Source: REBR01 sp033721915 (GTDB lineage: Bacteria > Pseudomonadota > Gammaproteobacteria > Pseudomonadales > Oleiphilaceae). From it: a stretch of 51,991 nucleotides of DNA. The translations under genes were made by a program, and so were the position numbers. The notes beneath the pieces were generated by a model. The model was not told the DNA's origin. It was given only the letters and a program-made list of their open reading frames with translations, and did not search any database. The stretch's first letter is position 1; every line of letters begins with the position of its first letter. The stretch is from NCBI GenBank assembly GCA_033721915.1, contig JAWWAC010000017.1, positions 1 through 51,991 on the forward strand. Direction: 5' to 3'. Positions 31,812 through 40,032 of the stretch are shown here, one piece after another.

Positions 31812-32972
31812 ATGAGTGAAAGTGCGCAGCCCCCTGTAGTGATTGTCGGCACCGGCCTGTCAGGTTATTCACTGGCCCGTGAATTCCGCAAACTGGACAA
31901 GGAAACCCCCCTGCTGCTGGTGACGGCGGACGATGGGGCCAGCTATTCCAAGCCCATGCTCTCCACCGGCTTCACCAAGGAGAAAACCGCGGATGAGCTG
32001 GCCATGGCCAGTGCGGACAAAATGGCCGAGCAGCTCAACCTGCAGGTGCGCACTTTCACCCGGATCACCGCCATTGAGCCGGACGACCACTGCATCCGCG
32101 TGGGCAACGAAGTGATTGCCTACCACAAGCTGGTGCTGGCCTGGGGGGCGGATGTGATCCGTCTCAACCTGGAGGGGGACGGCACGGATCGTGTGTATTC
32201 CATCAACGACCTGATGGATTACCGCCGCTTCCGCCAGGCCCTGGAGGGGCACCGACATGTGGCCATACTGGGCGCTGGCCTGATCGGCTGCGAATTCGCC
32301 AACGACCTGCGCAATGGCGGCTTTGAGGTGGATGTCATCGCCCCCAGCGAAGGGGTGCTGCCGGGGCTGCTGCCGGACCCGGCGGCGGCGGCACTGCGCC
32401 GTGGCCTGAGTGAGGCGGGGGTGCGCTTTCACCTTGAGCGTGCCGCCACCCGGGTGGACAAGTCCGGTGAGGGAGTCAGGCTGACCCTGGACGATGGCAG
32501 CGAACTGAGTGCCGACATTGCCATCTCCGCCGTGGGCCTGCGCCCGCGGACGGAGCTGGCCAGGCAGGCCGGCCTCAGTGTGAATCGCGGCATCTGTGCG
32601 GACCGCCTGCTGCAGACCAGCGCGGCGGATATCTATGCCCTGGGGGACTGCGCCGAGGTGGAAGGCCATGTGCTGCCTTATGTGCTGCCGCTGATGGCCT
32701 GCGCCCGTGCACTGGCCAAAACCCTCAGTGGCGAGCCCACCCCGGTGAGTTACGGCAGCATGCCGGTGATGGTGAAGACCCCCAGCTGCCCCACCTCCGT
32801 GTGCCCACCCGCCGCCGACGCCCGGGGTGAGTGGCAGGTGGAAGAGGAGGGCAACAGCGTCCGCGCCCTGTTCAAGGGGCCGGACGATCAGTTGCTGGGC
32901 TTTGCCGTGACCGGGGATTTTGTCCAGGAAAAGCAGTCACTGGCGAAAGAAGCCCCGGCGATTCTGCCATGA
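31812..32972 (+). CDS. rubB: Rubredoxin-NAD(+) reductase
   Basis: A 386-residue FAD/NAD(P)H flavoprotein that passes electrons from NAD(P)H to rubredoxin. The FAD fold begins VVIVGTGLSGYSLAREF, the NAD fold is VAILGAGLIGCEFAND, and the C-terminal FAD segment is IYALGDCAEVEG. SVCPPAADARGEW near the end is typical of rubredoxin reductases. It is five bases downstream of rubredoxin. The ATG at 31812 is used; an in-frame TTG nine bases earlier is less likely. Its stop overlaps the next start (ATGA), indicating translational coupling. Confidence 0.93.
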   Translation: MSESAQPPVVIVGTGLSGYSLAREFRKLDKETPLLLVTADDGASYSKPMLSTGFTKEKTADELAMASADKMAEQLNLQVRTFTRITAIEPDDHCIRVGNEVIAYHKLVLAWGADVIRLNLEGDGTDRVYSINDLMDYRRFRQALEGHRHVAILGAGLIGCEFANDLRNGGFEVDVIAPSEGVLPGLLPDPAAAALRRGLSEAGVRFHLERAATRVDKSGEGVRLTLDDGSELSADIAISAVGLRPRTELARQAGLSVNRGICADRLLQTSAADIYALGDCAEVEGHVLPYVLPLMACARALAKTLSGEPTPVSYGSMPVMVKTPSCPTSVCPPAADARGEWQVEEEGNSVRALFKGPDDQLLGFAVTGDFVQEKQSLAKEAPAILP

Positions 32973-33778
32973 GCGACTCGCCACTGGTGCAAATGGACCG
33001 TCCGGCGACGGGCATTGTGCGCCTGATACTGGACGACCCGGCCACCCGCAATGCCATTTCCTCGACGGCCATGATCGACGCCCTGACCGGGGCTCTGCTG
33101 GCGGCGGACAACGAAGACGGACACCGGGTGACGATCCTCACCGGAAGCGGCGATGTGTTCTGCTCCGGCGGCGATATCAAGCAGATGGCCGCCCGTGCAG
33201 GGATGTTCGCCGGCAGTCCGGAGCAGATCAGCGAGGCCTACCGACAGGGCATACAGCGCATCCCCCGGACCCTGGCCCGTCTGCGCAAGCCCCTGCTGGC
33301 GGCGGTGAACGGCCCGGCCTATGGCGCCGGCTGTGATCTTGCCATGATGTGTGATTTGCGTGTGGCCAGCGACAACGCCCGCTTCGCGGAGAATTTTGTC
33401 CGTCTCGGACTGGTTCCCGGCGATGGCGGCGCCTGGTTTCTGCCCCGTGTGGTGGGCCAGGCCAGGGCGGCGGAAATGGCCCTCACCGGCGAGCCCGTTG
33501 CGGCGTCCACCGCCCTGGAGTGGGGCATGGTGTCCCGCTGTGTGCCACCGGATCGGCTGCAGGAGACCGCACTGGAGCTGGCGCAACGGATCAGCCGCAA
33601 CCCCCCGGGGGCGGTGGTCATGACACGGCAGCTGCTGCGTGAGTCACCGGTGACGGACTTGGAAACCCTGCTGGAGCGCAGCGCCACATTGCAGGGCCTG
33701 GCCCACCAGTCGCCGGATCATCACGAGGCGGTGGCGGCCTTGCTGGAAAAGCGCCCGCCCCGTTTCGGCAACCCGTGA
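32969..33778 (+). CDS. Enoyl-CoA hydratase/isomerase family (crotonase)
   Basis: A 269-residue crotonase-fold enzyme. The oxyanion-hole glycines are in FCSGGDIKQM and NGPAYGAGCDLAMMCD; the two catalytic glutamate positions are around AAVNGPAYGAG and FAENFVRLGLVPGDGG. A full-length hydratase or isomerase of fatty-acid or related CoA metabolism is likely; substrate is unspecified. The ATG overlaps the rubB stop by four bases (ATGA), and codon usage is the same as in rubB. Together rubA, rubB and this gene form one operon. Confidence 0.9.
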   Translation: MSDSPLVQMDRPATGIVRLILDDPATRNAISSTAMIDALTGALLAADNEDGHRVTILTGSGDVFCSGGDIKQMAARAGMFAGSPEQISEAYRQGIQRIPRTLARLRKPLLAAVNGPAYGAGCDLAMMCDLRVASDNARFAENFVRLGLVPGDGGAWFLPRVVGQARAAEMALTGEPVAASTALEWGMVSRCVPPDRLQETALELAQRISRNPPGAVVMTRQLLRESPVTDLETLLERSATLQGLAHQSPDHHEAVAALLEKRPPRFGNP

Positions 33779-33801
33779 AGCCCGGATACCCAAAAGGCGC
33801 A

Positions 33802-34212
33802 CTAGAATTCGTATCGCACACCCAGGTCCAAGGTCAGTGGCGTCTGCAGCGGGCCGGGTAACAGTTCCTGTGCCGCCAGGTTGTGGTTGCTGGAGAGATT
33901 CTGGTTCACGGACTGATTGGCCAGTGCCACAGCGGTGCGCTCTTCCTGGCTGTCCAGTGCCTCCGAGGTGGGGCCGATGCTCAGTCCGGTCCACTGCAAC
34001 CCCTCAGCCGGTGGTTTGAATGCCAGCCATTCCGGCGGCGTGTACTCAAACGGATCCAGTCGTTCATCCCCTGGCAGGCGGTATTCCCGAGGCAACAGGG
34101 GGGCATCCACGCCAGGCTGGTAATGCCAGTCCAACGCAGCGGCGGGCTGGATGAAGAGACAGAGCAGAACCTGTGCGGTGATGAAAGCCATTGTTGGTGC
34201 TTGCAAACTCAT
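33802..34212 (-). CDS. Small secreted protein with beta-barrel-like C-terminus, unrecognised
   Basis: A 136-residue protein with an N-terminal signal peptide (MAFITAQVLLCLFIQPAAA from residue 8; cleavage likely after AAA-L). The mature part is acidic with PPEWLAFKPP and a Gln/Asn-rich middle. The C-terminal LDLGVRYEF ends in Phe with alternating hydrophobic residues, the usual terminus of outer-membrane barrels recognised by BamA, yet the protein is too short for a full barrel. I do not recognise it. A second ATG at residue 8 is an alternative start. Confidence 0.55.
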   Translation of the reverse strand: MSLQAPTMAFITAQVLLCLFIQPAAALDWHYQPGVDAPLLPREYRLPGDERLDPFEYTPPEWLAFKPPAEGLQWTGLSIGPTSEALDSQEERTAVALANQSVNQNLSSNHNLAAQELLPGPLQTPLTLDLGVRYEF

Positions 34213-34359
34213 GAGCGCGCTAATGGCTCCGCGGTCTTGGTGATTGGGGCCTAATGTACGATACTCTTGTCCGTTTGGACACGCGTCCAGTGAGATTCAG
34301 ACAGGCGCCGCCACGATAATTCCCCGCCGTGGAGCCGGCTGCCGACTACAGGAGAGACC

Positions 34360-35217
34360 ATGGAAACTGTCACAAAAAACCTGATCGCCCTTCTGGATGT
34401 GGCCCCACTGGGGGACGACCATTTCAAGGGCGACAGTGAAGACCTGGGTTTCCCCAATGTCTTTGGCGGCCAGGTGCTGGGCCAGGCACTGATGGCCGGC
34501 AGCCGCACCGTGGAGGGGCGCCTGGCCCACTCCATGCACGCCTATTTTCTACGCCCCGGCGACCCGTCACAGGCCATTGACTACGAAGTGCAACGGGTGC
34601 GGGACGGGGGCAGCTTCTCCACAAGGCGCATCATTGCCCGCCAGCAGGAGCGGGAAATCCTCACCGCCATGGTGTCCTTCCAGGTGGAGGAGGAGGGCTT
34701 CGAGCACCAGCTGGACATGCCGGATGCGCCGGATCCGGAGTCCCTCACCTCCGAGCACGAGCAGCGCAAGCGTCTTGAGAAGCTGATGCCGGAAGACCGT
34801 CGCGAGCGCCTGTTAAAGCGCCGTGCCATTGATATGCGCCCCGTGGAGCCGCTGGACCCGCTCAATCCGGAGAAGCGCCCGCCCCACAAACAGACCTGGT
34901 TCCGGGCCGAAGGCACCCTGCCGGATGACCCGGTGCTGCACCGGGCCATGCTGGCCTATGCCTCGGACTTCAGCTTCCTGGCCACCTCGGTACAGCCCCA
35001 CGGGGTCACCTTCTTTGACCCGAGGATGCAGGTGGCCAGCCTGGACCACGCCCTGTGGTTTCACCGGCCGCTGCGCATGGACCAGTGGCTGCTGTACGAC
35101 AAGGACAGCCCCAGCGCCTCGGGGGGCCGCGGCTTCAACCGTGGCAACCTGTTCAGCCGAGACGGCACACTGGTTGCCTCCATGTGCCAGGAGGCGCTGA
35201 TCCGCAAGCGCGGCTGA
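34360..35217 (+). CDS. tesB: Acyl-CoA thioesterase II (TesB)
   Basis: A 285-residue double-hotdog thioesterase. Near the N-terminus is NVFGGQVLGQALMAGSRTV; the catalytic triad of TesB (Asp, Thr, Gln) appears in the C-terminal half, within VASLDHALWFH (Asp), FNRGNLFSRDGTLVAS (Thr) and CQEALIR (Gln). It hydrolyses medium to long-chain acyl-CoA. ACAGGAGAGACC provides a good ribosome site. It is preceded by a 147-base gap and is convergent with the flavodoxin gene. Confidence 0.94.
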   Translation: METVTKNLIALLDVAPLGDDHFKGDSEDLGFPNVFGGQVLGQALMAGSRTVEGRLAHSMHAYFLRPGDPSQAIDYEVQRVRDGGSFSTRRIIARQQEREILTAMVSFQVEEEGFEHQLDMPDAPDPESLTSEHEQRKRLEKLMPEDRRERLLKRRAIDMRPVEPLDPLNPEKRPPHKQTWFRAEGTLPDDPVLHRAMLAYASDFSFLATSVQPHGVTFFDPRMQVASLDHALWFHRPLRMDQWLLYDKDSPSASGGRGFNRGNLFSRDGTLVASMCQEALIRKRG

Positions 35218-35240
35218 CAGGCCGGTCCCGGCGCTGTGCT

Positions 35241-35717
35241 TCAGGGCCGCTGACGGAGCCGTTCGGCCCAGTCCAGAGCCCAGGGCAACGCCTCACTGTG
35301 CGGATCCGTCGTCTGCCCGGCATCAATGCGCAATGTGGGCTTGAGGGGCGCCATCGCCAGCCGATCAAACAGTGCTTCCACCAGATCGGCGGCGCCACAG
35401 TAGCTGTCCCGGTAAGCGCTGTCCCCCAGTGCGACCAGCCCGTAGGGGCGCCCCGGGGTCATGGGCAGAGTATCCTGCAGTTGATGATACAGCGGCCGCA
35501 GATCCTCCGGCAGCTCCCCCTCCCCGGTGGTGGCGGTGACCACCAGAACGGGGCTGCTGCTCTCCTCCCCGTCACCGGCAGCGGTGAAATCCGCCAGTCG
35601 CGGTTCACTGAAAAAAAGCACCTCCAGACCCTGGTCTTCAAGGGCTTCCTGGATATCCAGTGCCAGCTCCCTGGCGCTACCAAAGACGGACCCGCAAAAC
35701 AGGCGAATCGCCGACAT
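35241..35717 (-). CDS. Flavodoxin-domain protein (MioC-like)
   Basis: A 158-residue flavodoxin-fold protein. FMN phosphate loop region is LFCGSVFGSARELALDIQ (near the N-terminus), the first isoalloxazine loop is VTATTGEGELPEDLRPLY, and the second is VALGDSAYRDSYCGAADLVE. This matches MioC, an electron carrier linked in E. coli to biotin synthase. The ATG at 35717 follows AGGAG; upstream codons have no homology. It is divergent from the binding-protein gene at 35945. Confidence 0.85.
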   Translation of the reverse strand: MSAIRLFCGSVFGSARELALDIQEALEDQGLEVLFFSEPRLADFTAAGDGEESSSPVLVVTATTGEGELPEDLRPLYHQLQDTLPMTPGRPYGLVALGDSAYRDSYCGAADLVEALFDRLAMAPLKPTLRIDAGQTTDPHSEALPWALDWAERLRQRP

Positions 35718-35860
35718 GCCGCTGCTCCTGTCGCAAAAAGGGTTGTCACAATGCCTGCAGGCCCTGTCTCTGTGGCCATTGGCTGGTGAACTATAACGAC
35801 CGTTGGGTTTGACCACAAATAACGCCCCTGGCTGGTGACGTTGTCAGGCACTCTCTATAA

Positions 35861-35877
35861 TGTGACGGATTGTCACA
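35861..35877. promoter_or_regulatory. Perfect dyad TGTGAC-N5-GTCACA overlapping -10
   Basis: TGTGAC (35861-35866) and GTCACA (35872-35877) start at the last base of a TATAAT -10 box (35856-35861). A second, smaller dyad TGAC-GTT-GTCA lies upstream at 35835-35845. A protein bound here would block the promoter of the gene at 35945. It resembles CRP-type half sites but with one extra spacer base. Confidence 0.45.
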
Positions 35878-35944
35878 GCACAGCCGCACCAGTCTCAATC
35901 CGCTCATGACCGGCATGGCCGTTAACGCAATGGAGTTTTGAACC

Positions 35945-36730
35945 ATGGATCGTATTCGCCGCTGCCTGTGTTGCCTTGTGGCGGGGCTGCTCAGTGCCGC
36001 TTTGGCCGTTGCCGACAATGAACCTGAGACGGTGGTGGTGGGCGGCTATGAGTTCCCTCCCTATGTGATGGCCACAGACCCGCCTTCCGGGGCCACGCTG
36101 GATCTGATCGCGGCCCTGAACCGGATACAGCCGGACTACCGCTTCCGCTTCCGGGAAATCACCGCCAACCGCCGCCACCAGGATTTCAGTGACGGGCGCA
36201 TCGACCTGTTGCTGTTTGAGCAGCCCGCCTGGAGCTGGCAGGGCCGGAGTTACCACGCCACCCCCGTGCTGGCCGAGGATGAGGAGCTGTACATTGCCCA
36301 CCGGCGCCAGGAACGTGACCAGGGGTTTTTCGACCAGCTCCGGGAGCGGCGGATTATCGGTTACCTGGGCTATCATTACGGCTTTGCCGGCATGGAGAGC
36401 GATGAGCGCAAGCTGCGCGAGAACTTCAATATCACCCTGTCGCGCAACCATGAGCGCAACCTGCAGCTGATTCTGCTGGACCGCCCGGACGTGGCGGAGG
36501 TGGCCATTGTGACGCGCTCCTTTCTGGAGAGGGAAATGGCCAATGCGCCGGAGTACCGGCAGCGGTTGCTGGTGTCCGAGCGGGTGGACCAGCGCTCACG
36601 GCTGAGGGGTCTGTTGCGCCCTGGCAGCCCCCTCAGTCCGCAGCGGCTGGATGAGCTGATGGCGGAGCTGGAGGAGGAGGGCATTCTGCCCCGGTTGCGC
36701 GAGCGCTACAGGTTGCAGAGTCCGGACTGA
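35945..36730 (+). CDS. Periplasmic binding protein, family 3-like, orphan
   Basis: A 261-residue protein with a signal peptide (MDRIRRCLCCLVAGLLSAALAVA, cleavage after AVA) and a mature part like amino-acid-binding proteins: VVVGGYEFPPYVMATDPPSGATLDLI is the first lobe (two segments), then WQGRSYHATPVLAEDEELY. No ABC components are adjacent. It may sense a small molecule or be a remnant of signalling. Its end overlaps the last 25 bases of the convergent diguanylate cyclase gene, which suggests close evolution of the pair. An upstream dyad at 35861 overlaps its promoter. Confidence 0.75.
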   Translation: MDRIRRCLCCLVAGLLSAALAVADNEPETVVVGGYEFPPYVMATDPPSGATLDLIAALNRIQPDYRFRFREITANRRHQDFSDGRIDLLLFEQPAWSWQGRSYHATPVLAEDEELYIAHRRQERDQGFFDQLRERRIIGYLGYHYGFAGMESDERKLRENFNITLSRNHERNLQLILLDRPDVAEVAIVTRSFLEREMANAPEYRQRLLVSERVDQRSRLRGLLRPGSPLSPQRLDELMAELEEEGILPRLRERYRLQSPD

Positions 36731-37815
36731 ACCGGATGTTCTCCGCTGCGCAGCCGGGGCACCACGCAGTTGCGCCCCAGGGATTTGGCCTGGTAGAGGA
36801 GGTGGTCCGCCTGGCGCAGCAGGGCATCGGTATCCTCCACCTGGGTGATGCAGCAGACGCCGCTGCTGACGGTGAGCCGTATGCTTTGATCCTCATAGGC
36901 AAACACGTGTTGCTGTACCGTCAGGCGCAGCCGCTCCGCCAGTGCCAGCGCCTGCATCAGTGAGGTGTCCGGCAGCAGCACCAGAAACTCCTCGCCCCCC
37001 CAGCGGGCATTCATGTCACTGTTGCGTGAGAGCTGGCGCAGCAGCACCGCAAACTGGCTCAGTACCGCATCACCGGCGTCGTGCCCCAGGGTGTCGTTGA
37101 TTTCCTTGAAGTGGTCCAGGTCCAGCAGCAGCACCGAGAAGTGGTTGTCACTGCGTTTGTAGCGGGCGAATTCCCGGTTCATTTCATTCTGTATGGCGCG
37201 CCGGTTGGGCAGTCCGGTGAGGGAGTCGGTCTTGGCGGCCCGCTCGTACAGCGCCGCCACATCGATCACCTCGCGGCGTGCCTCACGGCGGCTGTAATCC
37301 AGCACGAAGCAGAAGAGGGATTCAAACAGGATGGTGGCCAGAAAGCGCACCTGGAAATCGGAGCCGTATTCGGTCTGTACAAAGGGCAGCTGCGGGAACA
37401 GGAACACCAGAAGGGCAAAGCCGATGCACAGGGCAATCAGAAGCGAGCCGATTCTCAGGCTGGTCAGGTAGAAGGCCAGTGGCGGGAACACATAGAACCA
37501 CAGCGGGCCGGTGTTGTTGTCCCCCCCGGAGCTGACCAGATAGCCAAACAGCACGATCACCAGTGCCACCAGCCCCGCCCGGTGGCCCACCATGCTGCGG
37601 CTGCGCTGGAACACCCACTGGTTGATCAGCATGAACAGGGCAAAGCCCATGAGAATCTTGCTGTGCAGAAGGTTCTGGTTGCTCCAGGAAATGGCCGCAA
37701 TCACCAGCAGGAAGATGACCCCCACCAGTGAGAGCCAGGTCAGGAGCTGGCTGATGCGACGCTCCTCTTCAGCCTGCAGCGAGAGGGTACTGCTTTTGAG
37801 TGGGCTGGGCTGCAT
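36706..37815 (-). CDS. Membrane-bound diguanylate cyclase (GGDEF)
   Basis: A 369-residue protein: about six membrane helices in the first 190 residues, then a GGDEF domain. The active motif is RWGGEEFLVLLPD (about 270-282), preceded by an RxxD inhibitory site (RNSD five residues before GGEEF), so both c-di-GMP synthesis and feedback inhibition are expected. The N-terminal sensor shows no PAS or GAF. Its stop codon overlaps the convergent binding-protein gene by 25 bases. Likely sits in the inner membrane and converts GTP to c-di-GMP. Confidence 0.9.
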   Translation of the reverse strand: MQPSPLKSSTLSLQAEEERRISQLLTWLSLVGVIFLLVIAAISWSNQNLLHSKILMGFALFMLINQWVFQRSRSMVGHRAGLVALVIVLFGYLVSSGGDNNTGPLWFYVFPPLAFYLTSLRIGSLLIALCIGFALLVFLFPQLPFVQTEYGSDFQVRFLATILFESLFCFVLDYSRREARREVIDVAALYERAAKTDSLTGLPNRRAIQNEMNREFARYKRSDNHFSVLLLDLDHFKEINDTLGHDAGDAVLSQFAVLLRQLSRNSDMNARWGGEEFLVLLPDTSLMQALALAERLRLTVQQHVFAYEDQSIRLTVSSGVCCITQVEDTDALLRQADHLLYQAKSLGRNCVVPRLRSGEHPVQSGLCNL

Positions 37816-38035
37816 AGGCTGAATTGGGCCGGAAGATGTTTCAGAGGTTGAAGACCCTTAATGTAGCAGGTTTTCACCAAGATGCATTATGACGGGTTGA
37901 AGAGCGCAATGTTTCAATTATGTGACAAACTGCTTATCATGGCGCCTGAAATCCGGTCGCCGCCCTGCCAGAGCCATGGCCCTGGGCCGTCACCGCTCCA
38001 GTAGTGCAAAGCCAATCGCGGGAGTTCTGCCTGTC

Positions 38036-39613
38036 ATGCCCCCCAGCGCCTCTTCTTCAGCTTCATCCATGCTCGATCTCAGCTCCAACACCCGTCTGGC
38101 CCAGATAATCCGTCTGGGCTGTGCCGCCCTGTTCCTGTTCCTGATCTGGGCCTTTATGCACCTGGGGGGCATCCACGTCCCGGGCTCCCCATTGCTGTTG
38201 CTGGCGGCGATGATCGGCGGCTACATGGCCATCAACATCGGCGCCAACGATGTGGCCAACAATGTGGGGCCGGCGGTGGGCTCCGGGGCACTGACCCTCA
38301 CCGCCGCGGTGATTATTGCCGCCATTTTCGAAGCCGCTGGCGCACTGATTGCCGGTGGTGAAGTGGTGGGCACCATCAAGGGTGGCATCATCAACCCGGA
38401 AATGGTGACGGACACACAGACCTTTATCTGGCTGATGACCGCCGCATTGCTGGCCGGCGCCCTGTGGCTGAACCTGGCCACGGTGCTGGGAGCCCCCGTC
38501 TCCACCACCCACTCCATTGTGGGGGGCGTGCTGGGGGCGGGCATTGCCGCCGGTGGCCTGGGCATAGCCAACTGGGATGTGATGGCGCGCATCGTCAGCA
38601 GCTGGGTGATCTCACCGGTTCTGGGGGGTGTTGTGGCGGCCGGCTTCCTGTACGCCATCAAGGTAACGGTGCTCTACCGCCAGGACCGGGTGACGGCGGC
38701 CCGCCGGGTGGTGCCCTGGGTCATTGCCATCATGGCCTGGTCCTTCAGTACCTACCTGGTGATCAAGGGCATCAAGCAGATCTGGTCAGCGAGTTTCCTG
38801 GAGGCCAGTGCCGTTGGGCTGGTGGTTGCGGCCATTGTGTTCGCCATAGTGCGGCGCCAGATTGTCAGCCAGGCGGCCACCATGGCCAACTCCACAGAGG
38901 GGGTGAACGGGCTCTTCACCATTCCGCTGATTTTTGCCGCGGCGCTGCTGAGCTTCGCCCATGGCGCCAACGACGTGGCCAACGCCATTGGACCCGTGGC
39001 GGCCATCAATGAAGCGGTGCAATCCGGTGGCGTGGCCGGAAAAGCCGTGATTCCCCTCTGGGTGATGCTGGTTGGCGCACTGGGCCTGGCCGTGGGTCTG
39101 GCCCTGTACGGCCCGAAGCTGATCCGCACCGTGGGCAGCGAGATCACCGAGCTGGACAAGACCCGGGCCTTTTGTATCGCCCTGTCAGCGGCCATTACCG
39201 TGATTATTGCCTCACAGCTGGGTCTGCCGGTCAGCTCCACCCACATCGCACTGGGCGCGGTATTCGGTGTGGGCTTTCTGCGGGAATACCTCAAGAACAG
39301 CTACGCCTCGCGGCTGCACCACATCCTGGAGCGCCACAGGGGCGACGACCGGGAAGAGCTGCTGGCCTTCCTGGAAGACTTCCGTGAAGCCTCGGTGGAA
39401 GAAATGGAGGCCATGATCAAGAAGGCGAAGCGCAAGGAAACCGAGGTGGTGCTCAAGAAGAAAGAGCGCAAGCGCCTGAAGGCCATCTACAAGGAAGAAA
39501 TGGTCAAGCGCAGGCTGCTGCTGAAGATTGCCGCCGCCTGGATCATCACGGTGCCGGCCTCCGGCCTGCTGGCGGCCATGCTGTTCTATACACTGCGTGG
39601 AATGATGCTTTAG
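38036..39613 (+). CDS. PiT-family inorganic phosphate transporter
   Basis: A 525-residue membrane transporter with about ten helices. The duplicated PiT signatures are present: GANDVANNVGPAVGSGAL in the first half and GANDVANAIGPVAAINEA in the second. A charged cytoplasmic tail (VEEMEAMIKKAKRKETEVVLKK) follows, then one last helix. It moves phosphate with H+ or as metal-phosphate. ATG at 38036 has GGGAG upstream; the next ATG at 38069 is the start of homology (MLDLSSNTR) and also possible. No phoU or pst genes are next to it; ppk lies 8 kb away. Confidence 0.9.
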   Translation: MPPSASSSASSMLDLSSNTRLAQIIRLGCAALFLFLIWAFMHLGGIHVPGSPLLLLAAMIGGYMAINIGANDVANNVGPAVGSGALTLTAAVIIAAIFEAAGALIAGGEVVGTIKGGIINPEMVTDTQTFIWLMTAALLAGALWLNLATVLGAPVSTTHSIVGGVLGAGIAAGGLGIANWDVMARIVSSWVISPVLGGVVAAGFLYAIKVTVLYRQDRVTAARRVVPWVIAIMAWSFSTYLVIKGIKQIWSASFLEASAVGLVVAAIVFAIVRRQIVSQAATMANSTEGVNGLFTIPLIFAAALLSFAHGANDVANAIGPVAAINEAVQSGGVAGKAVIPLWVMLVGALGLAVGLALYGPKLIRTVGSEITELDKTRAFCIALSAAITVIIASQLGLPVSSTHIALGAVFGVGFLREYLKNSYASRLHHILERHRGDDREELLAFLEDFREASVEEMEAMIKKAKRKETEVVLKKKERKRLKAIYKEEMVKRRLLLKIAAAWIITVPASGLLAAMLFYTLRGMML

Positions 39614-39619
39614 CTTTAG

Positions 39620-39657
39620 TGCCTGTCCCCCACGGATGCTATATTGATGCCTGACCC
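39620..39657. repeat. Two related direct repeats, TGCCTGTCCCC and TGCCTGACCCC
   Basis: TGCCTGTCCC at 39620-39629 is one of the dispersed family; TGCCTGACCCC at 39648-39657 is a near copy with a 28-base step and ends AT-rich TATATTGATGCCTGACC. They lie between the PiT gene and the short gene at 39676. Confidence 0.8.
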
Positions 39658-39675
39658 CCATACAGAGGAACCGCT

Positions 39676-39942
39676 ATGAGCAGTGTTGAAGCAAGCCGTC
39701 AGGGGCGGGTCATCAATGAGCTGAGAACCTTTATCAAGAAGGTGCTGAGTGACCCCACCGTGGCCGCCAAGTGCATGGAAATCGCCCGTCAGTACAAGGA
39801 CGACCCGAAGGCGCAGGAGAAGATCGCCTCCGAGATCAGCGCAAAAACCATCGTGCGCATCCCCGAGCAGCACAGCGAGGCGGACCGGATCTTCCTGGAT
39901 ATCATTGATGAAGTGCTGGATGATGAGGCGGCCCTGTACTGA
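39676..39942 (+). CDS. Short acidic protein, unrecognised
   Basis: An 88-residue soluble protein of alternating charged and hydrophobic residues, probably all-helical: INELRTFIKKVLSDPTVAAK, then QYKDDPKAQEKIASEISAKTI, ending RIFLDIIDEVLDDEAALY. No known motif is seen. AGAGGAA precedes the ATG by several bases. It is 62 bases after the PiT gene and might be transcribed with it. The acidic C-terminus could mediate protein binding, but this is a guess. Confidence 0.6.
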   Translation: MSSVEASRQGRVINELRTFIKKVLSDPTVAAKCMEIARQYKDDPKAQEKIASEISAKTIVRIPEQHSEADRIFLDIIDEVLDDEAALY

Positions 39943-40032
39943 GTCAGCCTGGCAATGACCCCCTCGCAGCGCGCAATCCGAGCCCGATTGAACTGAGAGC
40001 CCCCCCGCGCTGGCTCCCGCTGGCCCGGGCGC

